A stretch of 39,355 nucleotides of DNA from positions 1 to 39,355 of the forward strand of contig JBBRXJ010000026.1 in the NCBI GenBank assembly GCA_038248505.1. The letters are read 5' to 3'. The position numbers and the translations under genes are program-made. This DNA comes from JBBRXJ01 sp038248505 (GTDB lineage Bacteria > Bacteroidota > Bacteroidia > Bacteroidales > JBBRXJ01). Under the pieces are notes generated by a model. That model was not told the DNA's origin, did not search any database, and saw only the letters and a program-made list of their open reading frames with translations. This document shows positions 1-8,297 of the stretch, in pieces (positions within the stretch are counted from its first letter, which is position 1; each line of letters begins with the position of its first letter).

Positions 1-60
1 GAAGATGAAATTGAGTATCAGAATTCGTTATTCCCCAAATTGCAGGGGGCTTACTTTTGA
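1..60 (+). CDS. 3' end of a preceding gene (partial, unidentified)
   Basis: Frame 1 is open from the window edge for 19 codons and stops at TGA 58-60. The peptide ends in NSLFPKLQGAYF. It could be the C-terminus of a plus-strand gene that starts outside the window. The piece is too short to assign a family, and an open stretch of this size could occur by chance. What follows is clearly non-coding and AT-rich. Confidence 0.3.
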   Translation, partial: EDEIEYQNSLFPKLQGAYF

Positions 61-400
61 AAAACCAAAATAGCTTACCTGATTATTAGGCAAGTAAGAA
101 TAAAAATTAACTATATTCCGGTTTTACCGGACAACAATGATTAATTATATACCAATTATTTAAATTGATACTGCTTAATTGTACACCTCTTAAATATTAT
201 CTGATTTTTAATGAAAACAAATCTCTTATATATTGATGAAAGCAGGACGCTGAGGCATCCGCTTGGTATTTTAGCATGAAATTTGTCATTGGTGTATTTT
301 ATGCAGATTAAATATTTAAATACTAAGCCGTATTAATAATTTTTATAATTTGGTAAAATCGATTTTTTTAATTAAATTAGAGTACTAATAATTATTCCAA
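61..400. other. Intergenic region with a small GC-richer hairpin
   Basis: No convincing gene lies in these 340 bases, which are very AT-rich. The one feature that stands out is a GC-richer patch at 240-264. There AAGC (240-243) and GGA (245-247) can pair with TCC (258-260) and GCTT (261-264), leaving one bulged A. This could be a small structured RNA or leader element, or the terminator of the gene ending at 60. It lacks a convincing T-run, so I do not call it a terminator. The region must also hold the promoter of the gene at 401, but no clear TTG/TAnnTTTG pair was seen. Confidence 0.3.
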
Positions 401-1471
401 ATGAAAAAATTAAATTGTATTCAGATAGTATTCGTTTGTATTCTAACACAAACTACAGCATTTTCTCAAATAGCAGATATTGGCAAACTCTTATCAGGCG
501 GCGCTTCTGATGGAGAAAAACTAATAGGAGCCTACATATCTCCCTATGCAAACGCCCTTGGTTCAAACCTCGCGGCTGGTTGGTACAACACGGCCAAACC
601 TCACAAACTAGGAGGCTTCGACTTAACATTAACCGTAAATACGTGCTTTATCCCAACAGCTGACAAAACCTTTAACCCTAATGAATTGGGACTAGATGGC
701 ACATCCTCTTCCAGTACTTCGCCAACTGCTGCTGGTTCTAAAAATAATACAGCAACGATGTCATACGACCTTAAGCCATCATTAACAGGTGATGAAATAA
801 ATTATAATTTACCACAAGGGACAGGATTATCTTTTGTACCCGCACCCATGATAAAAGCAGGTGTTGGCTTTATTAAGAAAACCGAAATAATGGGACGATA
901 TTTACCTAATGTTAAAATTGGTAAAAACGGAAGTTTAGGAATGTGGGGCGTCGGGTTAAAACATGATTTGATGCAGTATTTTGGTCCTGCTGATAAAATA
1001 CCTGTTTTCAATATGTCATTTATGTATGCATATACTCAATTGAAAAACAGTACAGAAATGAATATTACACCTGATTTATTAGGTGCAAAAGATCTAAGTT
1101 CAGTAGGCACATTTGATAATCAAAGAATGGGGCTCACCATTGGTTCACATACATTAAACATCCTTATTTCGGCCGATCTACCTGTGGTTACATTTTATGG
1201 TGGAGCCGGATTATTAATAACCAATACAAATCTATTTTTATACGGAAACTATCCACAACCAACAATTAGCGGAACAGAGATGGTTGTATATGATGCAAAT
1301 GTATTGAAAGATCCTATTAATATAAAAATTAAAAACAGTTCAGGAAGTGTTTTGGCACCAAGACTTAATGCTGGTATTCGTTTTAAAATGGGTATTATAA
1401 CCTTACATTTTGATTACACAAAAGCAGATTATTCAATAGCTTCAGCTGGTTTAGGTATTAGCTTCAGATAA
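401..1471 (+). CDS. DUF6588-family predicted outer-membrane protein
   Basis: A 356-residue protein with an N-terminal signal peptide (charged MKKLN, hydrophobic core, probable cleavage after AFSQ near residue 23). The early segment with GAYISPYANALGSNLAAGWY followed by NTAKPHKLGGFDLTLT resembles the start of DUF6588 proteins. These are widespread in Bacteroidota and predicted to be envelope beta-barrels. The rest alternates short polar and aromatic strands and ends in a typical outer-membrane aromatic residue (GISFR). A Ser/Thr/Ala-rich low-complexity loop sits near residues 100-118. Function is unknown. The gene ends 26 bp before the RelA-like gene, so the two may be co-transcribed. Family assignment is from recognition of the N-terminal motif. 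Confidence 0.7.
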   Translation: MKKLNCIQIVFVCILTQTTAFSQIADIGKLLSGGASDGEKLIGAYISPYANALGSNLAAGWYNTAKPHKLGGFDLTLTVNTCFIPTADKTFNPNELGLDGTSSSSTSPTAAGSKNNTATMSYDLKPSLTGDEINYNLPQGTGLSFVPAPMIKAGVGFIKKTEIMGRYLPNVKIGKNGSLGMWGVGLKHDLMQYFGPADKIPVFNMSFMYAYTQLKNSTEMNITPDLLGAKDLSSVGTFDNQRMGLTIGSHTLNILISADLPVVTFYGGAGLLITNTNLFLYGNYPQPTISGTEMVVYDANVLKDPINIKIKNSSGSVLAPRLNAGIRFKMGIITLHFDYTKADYSIASAGLGISFR

Positions 1472-1497
1472 TAAGCAACGCATACAAATATCGGGAC

Positions 1498-3711
1498 ATG
1501 GCAAAAGAGAAGATTGACGAGAAAGAGAACCAAAAAATTGTAAGCAGCTACAGAAGTTTACTAAAGGCCTGTCAAACTACCACTAAAAAAGAGGATATAC
1601 AATTCATTCGTAAAGCCTTTAATGTTGCTCTTACACAAAGTGCAAAGAAAAAAGATTTTTTGAATGAGGGATATATTTTTTACCCACTAAATCTTGCACG
1701 TTATATCGCTAAAGATTTAGGACTGGGTAGTCTTTCTATTAGCTGTTGCTTATTATACCATTTTGTAAAAGATGGAGATATAACGATTGAATATGTTAAA
1801 GCAGAGTTTGGTGATCAAGCAGCACATATCATCGAAGGGCTAGTAAAAATTAGTAGCTTCAATATCACACGGATTGACCAGCAAGCAGATACTTTTCGCA
1901 AATTTATATTTACCATTTCGAGTGATATACGCGTGGTAATAATAAAACTAGCTGAACGTTTATACATCATTCGCCACTTAGATTGCATTCCTACAAAAGA
2001 TCACAAAACAATTGCATCAGAAGTTTCTATTCTTTATGCACCCTTAGCGCATCGTTTAGGATTGTATGCAATGAAAACAGAAATGGACGACTTGGCTCTA
2101 CGATACAGAGAGCCTGAGGTATACAAAAATATTGAAACAAAACTTTTCGAATCAACCTTAGGTCGTAACCGTTTTATTCGAAAATTCATTCAACCAATAA
2201 AAGATGAATTAGTAAAACGCGGATTTGATATTGAGATCAAAGGCCGAACAAAATCCATCTATTCTATATGGAATAAGATGAAGCAACAACAAGTTGAATT
2301 TGATGAAATATTTGACATTTTCGCAATACGTATCATTCTAAATAAAGTAAAAAAGGATGAAAAAACAGATTGTTGGGCTATTTATTCAGTGGTAACCAAT
2401 TTTTATCAGCCCAACCCTACTCGAATGCGCGATTGGATTTCTGTTCCCAAATCAAATGGCTACGAATCATTACACACCACGGTATTTGAACCAGGTGGCA
2501 AATGGGTTGAGGTACAAATTCGAACACATAGAATGGATGAGGTAGCTGAAAAGGGATTAGCTGCACATTGGAAATACAAAGGCGGTAGAAGTGATGCTGA
2601 GATGGAAGTGTGGCTTAACCGTGTACGCGAAATTTTAGAAACCCCCGACACAAACAATACTGCTGAACTTATTGATAATCTAAAAGTGAACTTATATGAA
2701 GACGAAGTATTTGTTTTTACTCCCAAAGGAGATCTGAAAAAATATCCGAAAGGGGCTACGGTTCTTGACTTTGCTTTTGACATACACTCAGCAGTTGGCG
2801 CAGCCTGCACTGGGGCCCGAATAAATAATAAAAACGTTCCCATCCGTTATGTTTTGCATAACGGCGACCATATAGAAATACTTACTTCAAAAGCACAGAA
2901 GCCCAAAAGTGATTGGCTCGACATTGTTATTACTACTCGTGCTAAGGGCAAAATAAAACAGCTTTTACGCGATGAAACCTATAAGGAATCAGATAACGGA
3001 AAGGAAATTTTAAAACGCAGATTAAAAAATTGGAAAATAGTTTACAATGATGAAAACGTAAATAAACTTCTTAAACATTTTGGGTATCATAAATCGGCTG
3101 ACTTTTATGTTGCCCTTGCAGAAGCTAAAATTGACTTGCTTGCCGTAAAAGAAGTGCTCGTTGAACAAGACGTTCATGAACACTTGCATACAATATCAAA
3201 TCCTGTTGAACTTGATATTGCACAGATTAAAGGCGATGCAAAAAAACAATTAGAAGACCATTTAGTACTTGAGAATAGTCTTGAAAATGTTGACTACAAA
3301 TTAGCACGTTGCTGCAATCCGATTTTGGGTGATGAAATATTTGGCTTCGTAACCGTAACTGATGGAATTAAAATTCACCGTACAAATTGCCCGAACGCTC
3401 GAATGCTCCTCAGTAAATACTCCTATCGAATTATTAATGCACATTGGACTGGAGCTGCTGTGGATAACTTCTATGAAACAATTTTATTGGTTGAAGGAAT
3501 AGATGACATGGGTATTGTAAACGGAATATCGAATATTATTTCGAATGATTTAAAAGTTAATATGAAATCTATTTCCTTTGCCTCAAACAATGGACAATTT
3601 AACGGCAAAATCAATATCATGGTTAAAGACAAGGCGCATTTGAATACCATTATGGACAAGATACAAACAGTTAAAGGGGTTTTGAACGTAACCCGATTTG
3701 ATGAGTTTTAA
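1498..3711 (+). CDS. relA: RelA-type (p)ppGpp synthetase with a dead hydrolase domain
   Basis: A 737-residue long RelA/SpoT homologue in the order HD domain, synthetase, TGS (about 403-465), CC-containing zinc-finger region (about 600) and C-terminal ACT. The HD hydrolase domain has lost its metal ligands: the positions matching Rel H53, H77, D78 and D144 are Y62, Y87, H88 and E153, and the E/D pair after HD is K91-D92. The synthetase is intact: R250 and K252 in GRTKSIYS, D273, K318, Y322 and H326 in PKSNGYESLHTTV, and E338 in EVQIRTHRMDEVAEKG. It should therefore make (p)ppGpp from ATP and GDP/GTP but not degrade it, and its C-terminal domains suggest ribosome-linked control by uncharged tRNA. 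The partner hydrolase is the minus-strand RSH gene ending at 28586. Domain state is read directly from the sequence; activity is inferred. Confidence 0.93.
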   Translation: MAKEKIDEKENQKIVSSYRSLLKACQTTTKKEDIQFIRKAFNVALTQSAKKKDFLNEGYIFYPLNLARYIAKDLGLGSLSISCCLLYHFVKDGDITIEYVKAEFGDQAAHIIEGLVKISSFNITRIDQQADTFRKFIFTISSDIRVVIIKLAERLYIIRHLDCIPTKDHKTIASEVSILYAPLAHRLGLYAMKTEMDDLALRYREPEVYKNIETKLFESTLGRNRFIRKFIQPIKDELVKRGFDIEIKGRTKSIYSIWNKMKQQQVEFDEIFDIFAIRIILNKVKKDEKTDCWAIYSVVTNFYQPNPTRMRDWISVPKSNGYESLHTTVFEPGGKWVEVQIRTHRMDEVAEKGLAAHWKYKGGRSDAEMEVWLNRVREILETPDTNNTAELIDNLKVNLYEDEVFVFTPKGDLKKYPKGATVLDFAFDIHSAVGAACTGARINNKNVPIRYVLHNGDHIEILTSKAQKPKSDWLDIVITTRAKGKIKQLLRDETYKESDNGKEILKRRLKNWKIVYNDENVNKLLKHFGYHKSADFYVALAEAKIDLLAVKEVLVEQDVHEHLHTISNPVELDIAQIKGDAKKQLEDHLVLENSLENVDYKLARCCNPILGDEIFGFVTVTDGIKIHRTNCPNARMLLSKYSYRIINAHWTGAAVDNFYETILLVEGIDDMGIVNGISNIISNDLKVNMKSISFASNNGQFNGKINIMVKDKAHLNTIMDKIQTVKGVLNVTRFDEF

Positions 3712-3840
3712 GGATGTATTATAGCATATTTATAAAAAATGAAACTAATAAAAAACATTCCCTCTTCTGCTTTCATTAAAACGGACTCAAATTATCACGA
3801 TCTTTTATATTTTCACAAAAGATATAGCGTTAAGAATACA

Positions 3841-4485
3841 ATGAAAAAATGTACTCTAATATTAGTCGGTCTCTCATTTGCATGTTTTTTATGGGCGCAA
3901 AAGAACGAGAGAGAAGACAGCTCTTCATTTAAACCTATACATAGGCAGTCAGTATCTATTAGTACAGGCTACTCAAATTTTGGTTCTGGATATTCTTTTT
4001 CATCCGTAAATCCAAGCTTTTTATATCAGGCATCCCCTAAATTAATACTAAATTATGGTGCTTATTTCACCAACATCAGTAGTTTAGGTGGTGAGATGCG
4101 CATGAGCCAAATGAATACCGCCGGTTTTAACATGATGCCTGATATAGGGCATTCTACATCGCTCTATATGCAAGGTGCCTATAAGGTAGGACCTAAACTC
4201 ACTATTGGTGGCGGTGGATACAAGGAATTCAGCAATAGCAATCCAGTACCACGTAATACACAAATGAATAATACCACGGCAAATAAATTTGCCAATGATC
4301 AGTATGGTATGAATATGTTTTTAGAATATAAACTGGGAAGTAAGATGAAATTGCAAGCTATTTTCCATTTCACAAATGGATCCAATCCATACAGAGCATA
4401 CTCAAACTCATATTATGGAAATTCGCTTTTAAATAACGACCCATTCTACAATAATTATAGCGGATTTGATAACAATTGGCCTTGA
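3841..4485 (+). CDS. Small secreted beta-barrel-like protein, unknown function
   Basis: The frame is open from an ATG at 3739, but that start would put 34 polar residues before a good signal peptide (MKKCTLILVGLSFACFLWAQ). I therefore choose the ATG at 3841, giving 214 residues. The mature part has glycine- and aromatic-rich alternating stretches (SVSISTGYSNFGSGYSF, and SLYMQGAYKVGPKLTIGGGG) typical of outer-membrane barrels. It ends in an Asn/Tyr-rich tail (about residues 180-214). I recognise no named family. It follows the RelA-type gene by 129 bp and converges on the peptidase gene at 4537-5631. Confidence 0.6.
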   Translation: MKKCTLILVGLSFACFLWAQKNEREDSSSFKPIHRQSVSISTGYSNFGSGYSFSSVNPSFLYQASPKLILNYGAYFTNISSLGGEMRMSQMNTAGFNMMPDIGHSTSLYMQGAYKVGPKLTIGGGGYKEFSNSNPVPRNTQMNNTTANKFANDQYGMNMFLEYKLGSKMKLQAIFHFTNGSNPYRAYSNSYYGNSLLNNDPFYNNYSGFDNNWP

Positions 4486-4494
4486 AATTAAGCC

Positions 4495-4514
4495 TGATGA
4501 AGTTTAATTCATCA
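4495..4514. terminator. Possible weak bidirectional terminator
   Basis: TGATGAA (4495-4501) and TTCATCA (4508-4514) form a 7-bp stem with a 6-base loop in the 51-bp gap between two convergent genes. The stem is AT-rich and no strong T-run follows on either side, so the call rests mainly on position. Confidence 0.3.
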
Positions 4515-4536
4515 TTCATTCCTTTATAATAGCCTC

Positions 4537-5631
4537 TTATTTTATGCCTAACTTCGATTTTAAATCGTCGGGCAAGACCTCTTTATTAATAAGAATTGCA
4601 ATGGTTTTGTATTGAAAATATTTCTCTGAAGCATATAAATAACCACCTGATGAACCTTCATTACCCCAAGAGTTTTTAACTAAAAGATATTTTTTCCCCT
4701 CATCATTTTTAGCCATGCCAATAATATGCATCCCATGATCATCAGTTGTTTGAAAATTATCAAAACCCGCTTGACGCAACTCTTGAGTAATTGGTATTTT
4801 TTCAGTTTCAGCATTTAGTTCTGCCAAACCCTGCTCCCACGAAAAACCATCTTCGCTAATATCTGATGACCATCCAACGGTATAGCCTTTCTGCAAGGAT
4901 AGTTCAACTACTCTAAACAAATCGGGTAAAGGGATATTATAATATGAACCCCATGACCAATTATCTGGTACCTCAAGTATGAAATTTGAGTAAAATGGAT
5001 GATGACTAAATGATGTTACTAAAATATACTTACTAATATCAATACCTAAACTCTTATAAAAAGTTTCTGGCGTATACTTCCTTTCTTTATATAAAAAATT
5101 CTGTGGTATTGTTCCTAGGTATGCATTCAATACAAGTTCAAATCCTTCATCCCAAACAGGAGTAATTTTAAGAGGCGAATGAGTCGTGGCGTTTTTAATA
5201 ATTGCATCAACATAACTCTTTAACACCTCATCCATTTCACCATGCACATGCTGTTTCTCGCCTATACGTTTGCCATCATACACCTCCTCGGGCACAATAC
5301 CGTATTTTTCAATAGCTGCTAATACATCATCAAACTCGCCTCCAGCAGTAAAATGAAGATGACCTTGTAGCCTAACATATTTTTTTGCTTTAGCAATATA
5401 GGAATGTTTCACAATAAACATTTCACTTAAATCATACTCGCCCTTGCCCATGCGTAAAAGCTCAGATTCAAGCAAAGAGAGCACCGAAAAACTCCAGCAT
5501 GTATTAGAACGATACTGATTTTTTACTGGACTAGCATTCAGTTTATAAATAATATTAAATTTATCATTTTGTGCAAAAACACTAATTGATAATACTAAAA
5601 TAAACAGGATTGAAATGATTCGCTTCATCAT
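4537..5631 (-). CDS. Secreted papain-fold peptidase (C1B, PepC/bleomycin-hydrolase-like)
   Basis: A 364-residue protein with a signal peptide (MMKRIISILFILVLSISVFA, cut near residue 20). Papain-type active-site landmarks are all present: Q39 in KNQYRSNTCWSFS, nucleophile C45, H299 in DDHGMHIIG and N320 in VKNSWGNEG. The spacing, with a large insert between Cys and His, and the DHGMH/NSWG blocks fit aminopeptidase C/bleomycin hydrolase (C1B) better than classical papain. Those enzymes are usually cytoplasmic and about 440 residues, so this is a shorter, exported version. It has no T9SS sorting domain, so it probably stays in the periplasm. Its likely role is peptide trimming. The gene stands alone on the minus strand. 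Confidence 0.85.
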   Translation of the reverse strand: MMKRIISILFILVLSISVFAQNDKFNIIYKLNASPVKNQYRSNTCWSFSVLSLLESELLRMGKGEYDLSEMFIVKHSYIAKAKKYVRLQGHLHFTAGGEFDDVLAAIEKYGIVPEEVYDGKRIGEKQHVHGEMDEVLKSYVDAIIKNATTHSPLKITPVWDEGFELVLNAYLGTIPQNFLYKERKYTPETFYKSLGIDISKYILVTSFSHHPFYSNFILEVPDNWSWGSYYNIPLPDLFRVVELSLQKGYTVGWSSDISEDGFSWEQGLAELNAETEKIPITQELRQAGFDNFQTTDDHGMHIIGMAKNDEGKKYLLVKNSWGNEGSSGGYLYASEKYFQYKTIAILINKEVLPDDLKSKLGIK

Positions 5632-6044
5632 ATTATTAAAACAATTTAAACAAATATAGAAAAAAAAACAGCGATTTACTTATTTGTATATGATTAGCCT
5701 TTTAAAAAGACCAAAATTGGGTGAGATATCTTGATTAATTCAACAATAAATCCAATATTTCGGTTTATCAATATCAATTTATCCTAAAATCGAGAAAATA
5801 GTAGTCCCATTTTACCACACGATAAAATCGTGCGGCAGCTGGGGGTCTTACCTTCTTCAAGCAAAAGCAAAAGAGCCATTTTTTTTTGCCAACACACCCT
5901 TAATACTGATGTTTCATATCTTATTTATCAGTACTATCCTGACTATTTGACTATGAATGATACTGTTTTTTTTTTGCCAAATCAGGACCTTTTTAAAATT
6001 ATCTTTTGCATCATTGTTGTCAGGTTTAACCTGTCATTGTTACT
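5632..6044. other. Intergenic region at the left edge of a decayed defence patch
   Basis: No supported gene. A 72-codon open frame (5830-6048) is present, but its Phe/Leu/Ile-rich product looks like translated AT-rich DNA. A perfect hairpin, CACGAT (5818-5823), AAA, ATCGTG (5827-5832), is followed by a locally GC-richer stretch (GCGGCAGCTGGGGGTC). This could mark the end of a repeat or of an inserted segment. A T9 run occurs near 5967. A 13-base palindrome just before the AbiEi gene is listed separately. Confidence 0.4.
6021..6033. promoter_or_regulatory. Palindrome before abiEi, possible autoregulatory operator
   Basis: CAGGTT-T-AACCTG is a perfect odd-centred palindrome ending 11 bp before the AbiEi start codon. 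AbiEi antitoxins of characterised systems repress their own operon by binding inverted repeats upstream of the gene, so this is a reasonable operator candidate. The link is inference from position and symmetry only. Confidence 0.35.
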
Positions 6045-6866
6045 ATGAAAAATAAATATATTTCAACACAATCAAACAAAATCCTATCCTATTTCAATGG
6101 ACAGAACAAGAATTGCCTTGACTATTCTTTGGCATACAAAGCCATACCCGATTCAAAAGCAAGTGCTGTTAGAGAGCTACTGAGCGACATGACCAAAAGA
6201 GGGCTTTTAATGCGATTGAAAGAAGGTGTATACTACATCATTCCGTATAAGCAAAATGCAGAATCATTTATACCCGACTGGCATTTGATTGCCGAATATT
6301 TGGTGAATGATGCTAAACACTATATAGGTTATTACTCTGCATTACAGATTCATAACTTGATTACACAGCCATCTTTAAAATAACAAATTGTAGTATCAAA
6401 ACAAGTTCGTCCCTCTGAAATTAAAATTAAAGAAGTTCCCTTTCAGTTTATCTATCACAACGAAAAACATTATTTCGGTTCAAAAAGAATATGGATAGAT
6501 AGTTTCAATAAAGTAGTGTGTTCGGATTTTGAAAAAATATTTATTGATTGTCTTTTCAAACCCGATTATGCAGGAGGAATTGTCGAAGTAGCAAAGGCTA
6601 TCTTCATTTCCAGAGACAAAATTAAATACGATACGCTCCTGGACTACGCAAAGAAATTTGATTCGCAAGCCGTGATTAAACGATTAGGATTTCTTTTAGA
6701 AATTCTTGGAATAAACACAAATATAATCGGGGAGTTACAGAAATTGAAAACCGCATCATACATAGTTCTTGATACTGAATTATCAAAATCGGGTAAACGT
6801 ATAAGCCGTTGGAGCATTCAGCAAAATTTAGAAACAGAAACCATTAAATCGTCCATCTACACATGA
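6045..6866 (+). pseudogene. abiEi: abiEi antitoxin gene broken by an in-frame stop
   Basis: One reading frame spans 6045-6866 and is interrupted by a single TAA at 6381-6383 after residue 112 (SALQIHNLITQPSLK, stop, QIVVSKQVRPSEIK). The N-terminal part is the winged-helix antitoxin domain (SKASAVRELLSDMTKRGLLM, then GVYYIIP). The C-terminal part includes CLFKPDYAGGIVEVAKAI and GFLLEILGI followed by SGKRISRWSIQQN, characteristic of AbiEi-type antitoxins of type IV toxin-antitoxin systems. Without the stop the protein would have 273 residues, a normal size for the family. The gene overlaps the AbiEii frame by ATGA, the usual operon layout. A truncated N-terminal DNA-binding piece could still be made. 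Confidence 0.85.
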
Positions 6867-7665
6867 TTAAGCCCAGAGAATTACAGCAAAAAGCAAGAGA
6901 AGTTGGCGTTCGTGACCAGCAGATTGAGAAAGACTATATCCTTTCTTAGATATTGAAAGGGATTTCGCAACACGAAATTCTTTCTAAGACAACAGTTTTC
7001 AAAGGTGGAAAGGTTTTAAATAAAATCTATTTTGCAGATTATCGCTTTTCGGATGACCTTGCTTTACTTTGTTAAACAACGAAATAAGCAACGAGCAGAT
7101 TTTTCATTGGTTTCAAGAAGTATTTGAATTCATCAAAGAAGAAGCCAATATTCCACTTGACATCATTGACAATAACGAGCATGAATATGGCCGCATAAAT
7201 TTTTACATCAGCTACATAGGTTCGCTTGGTGGACAGAGAAACAACAAAAAAATAAAAGTTGATATTTTACGAAGTGAACAATTGGGTTTTGAGCCGATAA
7301 TGAAAGATGTGATTATTAATTATTCCGATTTGAAAGCACACCAAATTCTTTGCTATACATTGGAGGAGATATTGGTAGAAAAAATGCGTTCGGTGATGCA
7401 AAGAAAGAAAGCAAGAGATTTTTACGACATCTGGTATTTATTAGAACAATACGGAATGGATATTGATTTTTACATGAACGAATTTGAAGCAAAATGCAAA
7501 AGCAAAGAAATTAATCATGTCGATTTTCCTAAGAAAGTAACTGAACGATTAGCAAAATACAAAGGTCACTGGCAAAGCTCTATGAGTGAACAAATAAAAA
7601 AAATACTCGACTTTGACCAAGTGGAACGTGAAGTGCAGCGTCATTTTAAAAAATTGAAAATCTAA
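6863..7665 (+). pseudogene. abiEii: abiEii toxin gene (nucleotidyltransferase) with stop and frameshift
   Basis: Starts at ATG 6863 overlapping the end of abiEi. The frame reads MIKPRELQQKAREVGVRDQQ and then KDYILS, and hits TAG at 6947-6949, where relatives usually have Trp. After the stop it continues through VFKGGKVLNK and DYRFSDDL, the GG...DD region of the DUF1814 nucleotidyltransferase toxin. Near 7060 one base appears lost, since the frame changes and the DxD motif is destroyed. The rest (LLNNEISNEQIFHWF to REVQRHFKKLKI) continues in the new frame to 7665, including LEEILVEKMRSVMQRKKARDFYDIW, given here as a well conserved block at about 7357-7431. With two lesions and a damaged catalytic motif the toxin should be inactive. 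Confidence 0.85.
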
Positions 7666-7666
7666 A

Positions 7667-7780
7667 ATGAACATAGCCCAAATAGAAAACAACTTGCAGC
7701 AACTCGTAAAGGCTTTTAAAAAGGAATCCTTTATTTATGATTTGTTATTATCCCCCCCCTCCTGTAAATCAAATGAATAA
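7667..7780 (+). pseudogene. Stump of a restriction-modification methylase-like gene
   Basis: Begins 1 bp after the abiEii stop with ATG and encodes 37 residues. MNIAQIENNLQQLVKAFKKE followed by SFIYDLLL resembles the N-terminus of large class I methyltransferase/type IIG restriction proteins found in Bacteroidota. After LLL the similarity stops abruptly at a run of eight C residues (7752-7759), and the frame ends at TAA 7778. No methylase motifs (FxGxG, NPPY) follow in any frame. I interpret it as the 5' remnant of a gene lost by deletion. Family recognition rests on about 28 residues, so it is tentative. Confidence 0.45.
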
Positions 7781-8244
7781 CTTATACAAGACTAATTTCA
7801 ACAAAAAACCAAAACGCTACTTAAACTGTTATATTTTATACACTTACGATATCAAAAAAGAATAACAGCCTAAATTTTAAATATTTAGTCAAAATCAAAC
7901 AAATAAAAATAGCTAACAAAGATCATGAACGAGCTATCTATTTAATTTTATGAGCATTAACCAACATACGAACTTACAAAAATGCTACTAGTCTTATTAC
8001 TAGTGCAATACCTTAAAAAACCCATAAAATTAAAACTTCTCTCTAATTCAAAAAGTGATATTTCTATAAAATTAAATATTCTTAATTGAGAAAAACCGCA
8101 AATAAAAGACCACAAATAAAAATCTATAATGCTTATAATCAGCAATATAATAATTTAATTTTAAAAATGAAATTATGAATGTTAATTTAACATGAAATAA
8201 TATAGTATGAACTTTTATGTGAATTAGATATATCTTATATTGCA
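7781..8244. other. AT-rich intergenic region, no gene seen
   Basis: About 460 bases of very AT-rich sequence between the methylase stump and the operator-like repeats before the surface protein gene. Stop codons are frequent in all frames, and the one 62-codon minus-strand open stretch (7957-8145) has no protein-like composition. I see no RNA gene or clear terminator. Confidence 0.4.
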
Positions 8245-8282
8245 GATGATGTAAATCACCCTAAAAGATGATTTAGATCACC
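8245..8282 (+). promoter_or_regulatory. Two tandem CRP-like operator sites
   Basis: GATGATGTAAATCACC (8245-8260) and GATGATTTAGATCACC (8267-8282) are two copies of a 16-base site in the same orientation, 22 bp apart start to start, each followed by TAAAA. Both have the GNTGA-N6-TCACC layout of CRP-family sites, and the second matches the palindrome at 35922-35937 at 12 of 16 positions. The second site ends only 15 bp before the ATG at 8298, so binding there would most easily repress transcription or act in the leader. The regulator is likely the CRP-type protein encoded at 35107-35793. Site recognition is by eye. Confidence 0.5.
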
Positions 8283-8297
8283 TAAAAAAACTTGTAT

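Noticed and set aside
3739..3840. Upstream ATG start for the small barrel-like protein
   Set aside because: It would bury a clear signal peptide behind 34 residues.
5818..5832. CACGAT/ATCGTG hairpin as another CRP-like site
   Set aside because: Lacks the GTGA-N6-TCAC half-site arrangement and spacing.
5830..6048. 72-codon plus-strand open frame before abiEi
   Set aside because: Phe/Leu/Ile-rich product from T-runs, no domain, signal or homology recognised. It also runs through the probable abiEi operator.
6381..6949. Possible stop-codon recoding in the AbiE genes
   Set aside because: Other genes in the window end normally at TAA, TGA and TAG, the two interruptions are different stops, and a frameshift is also present. 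Decay is simpler.
7752..7759. C8 tract as a phase-variation switch of an RM gene
   Set aside because: No downstream methylase sequence exists in any frame, so slippage could not restore a product.
7957..8145. 62-codon minus-strand open frame
   Set aside because: Low-complexity product in stop-rich, AT-rich DNA with no supporting signal.
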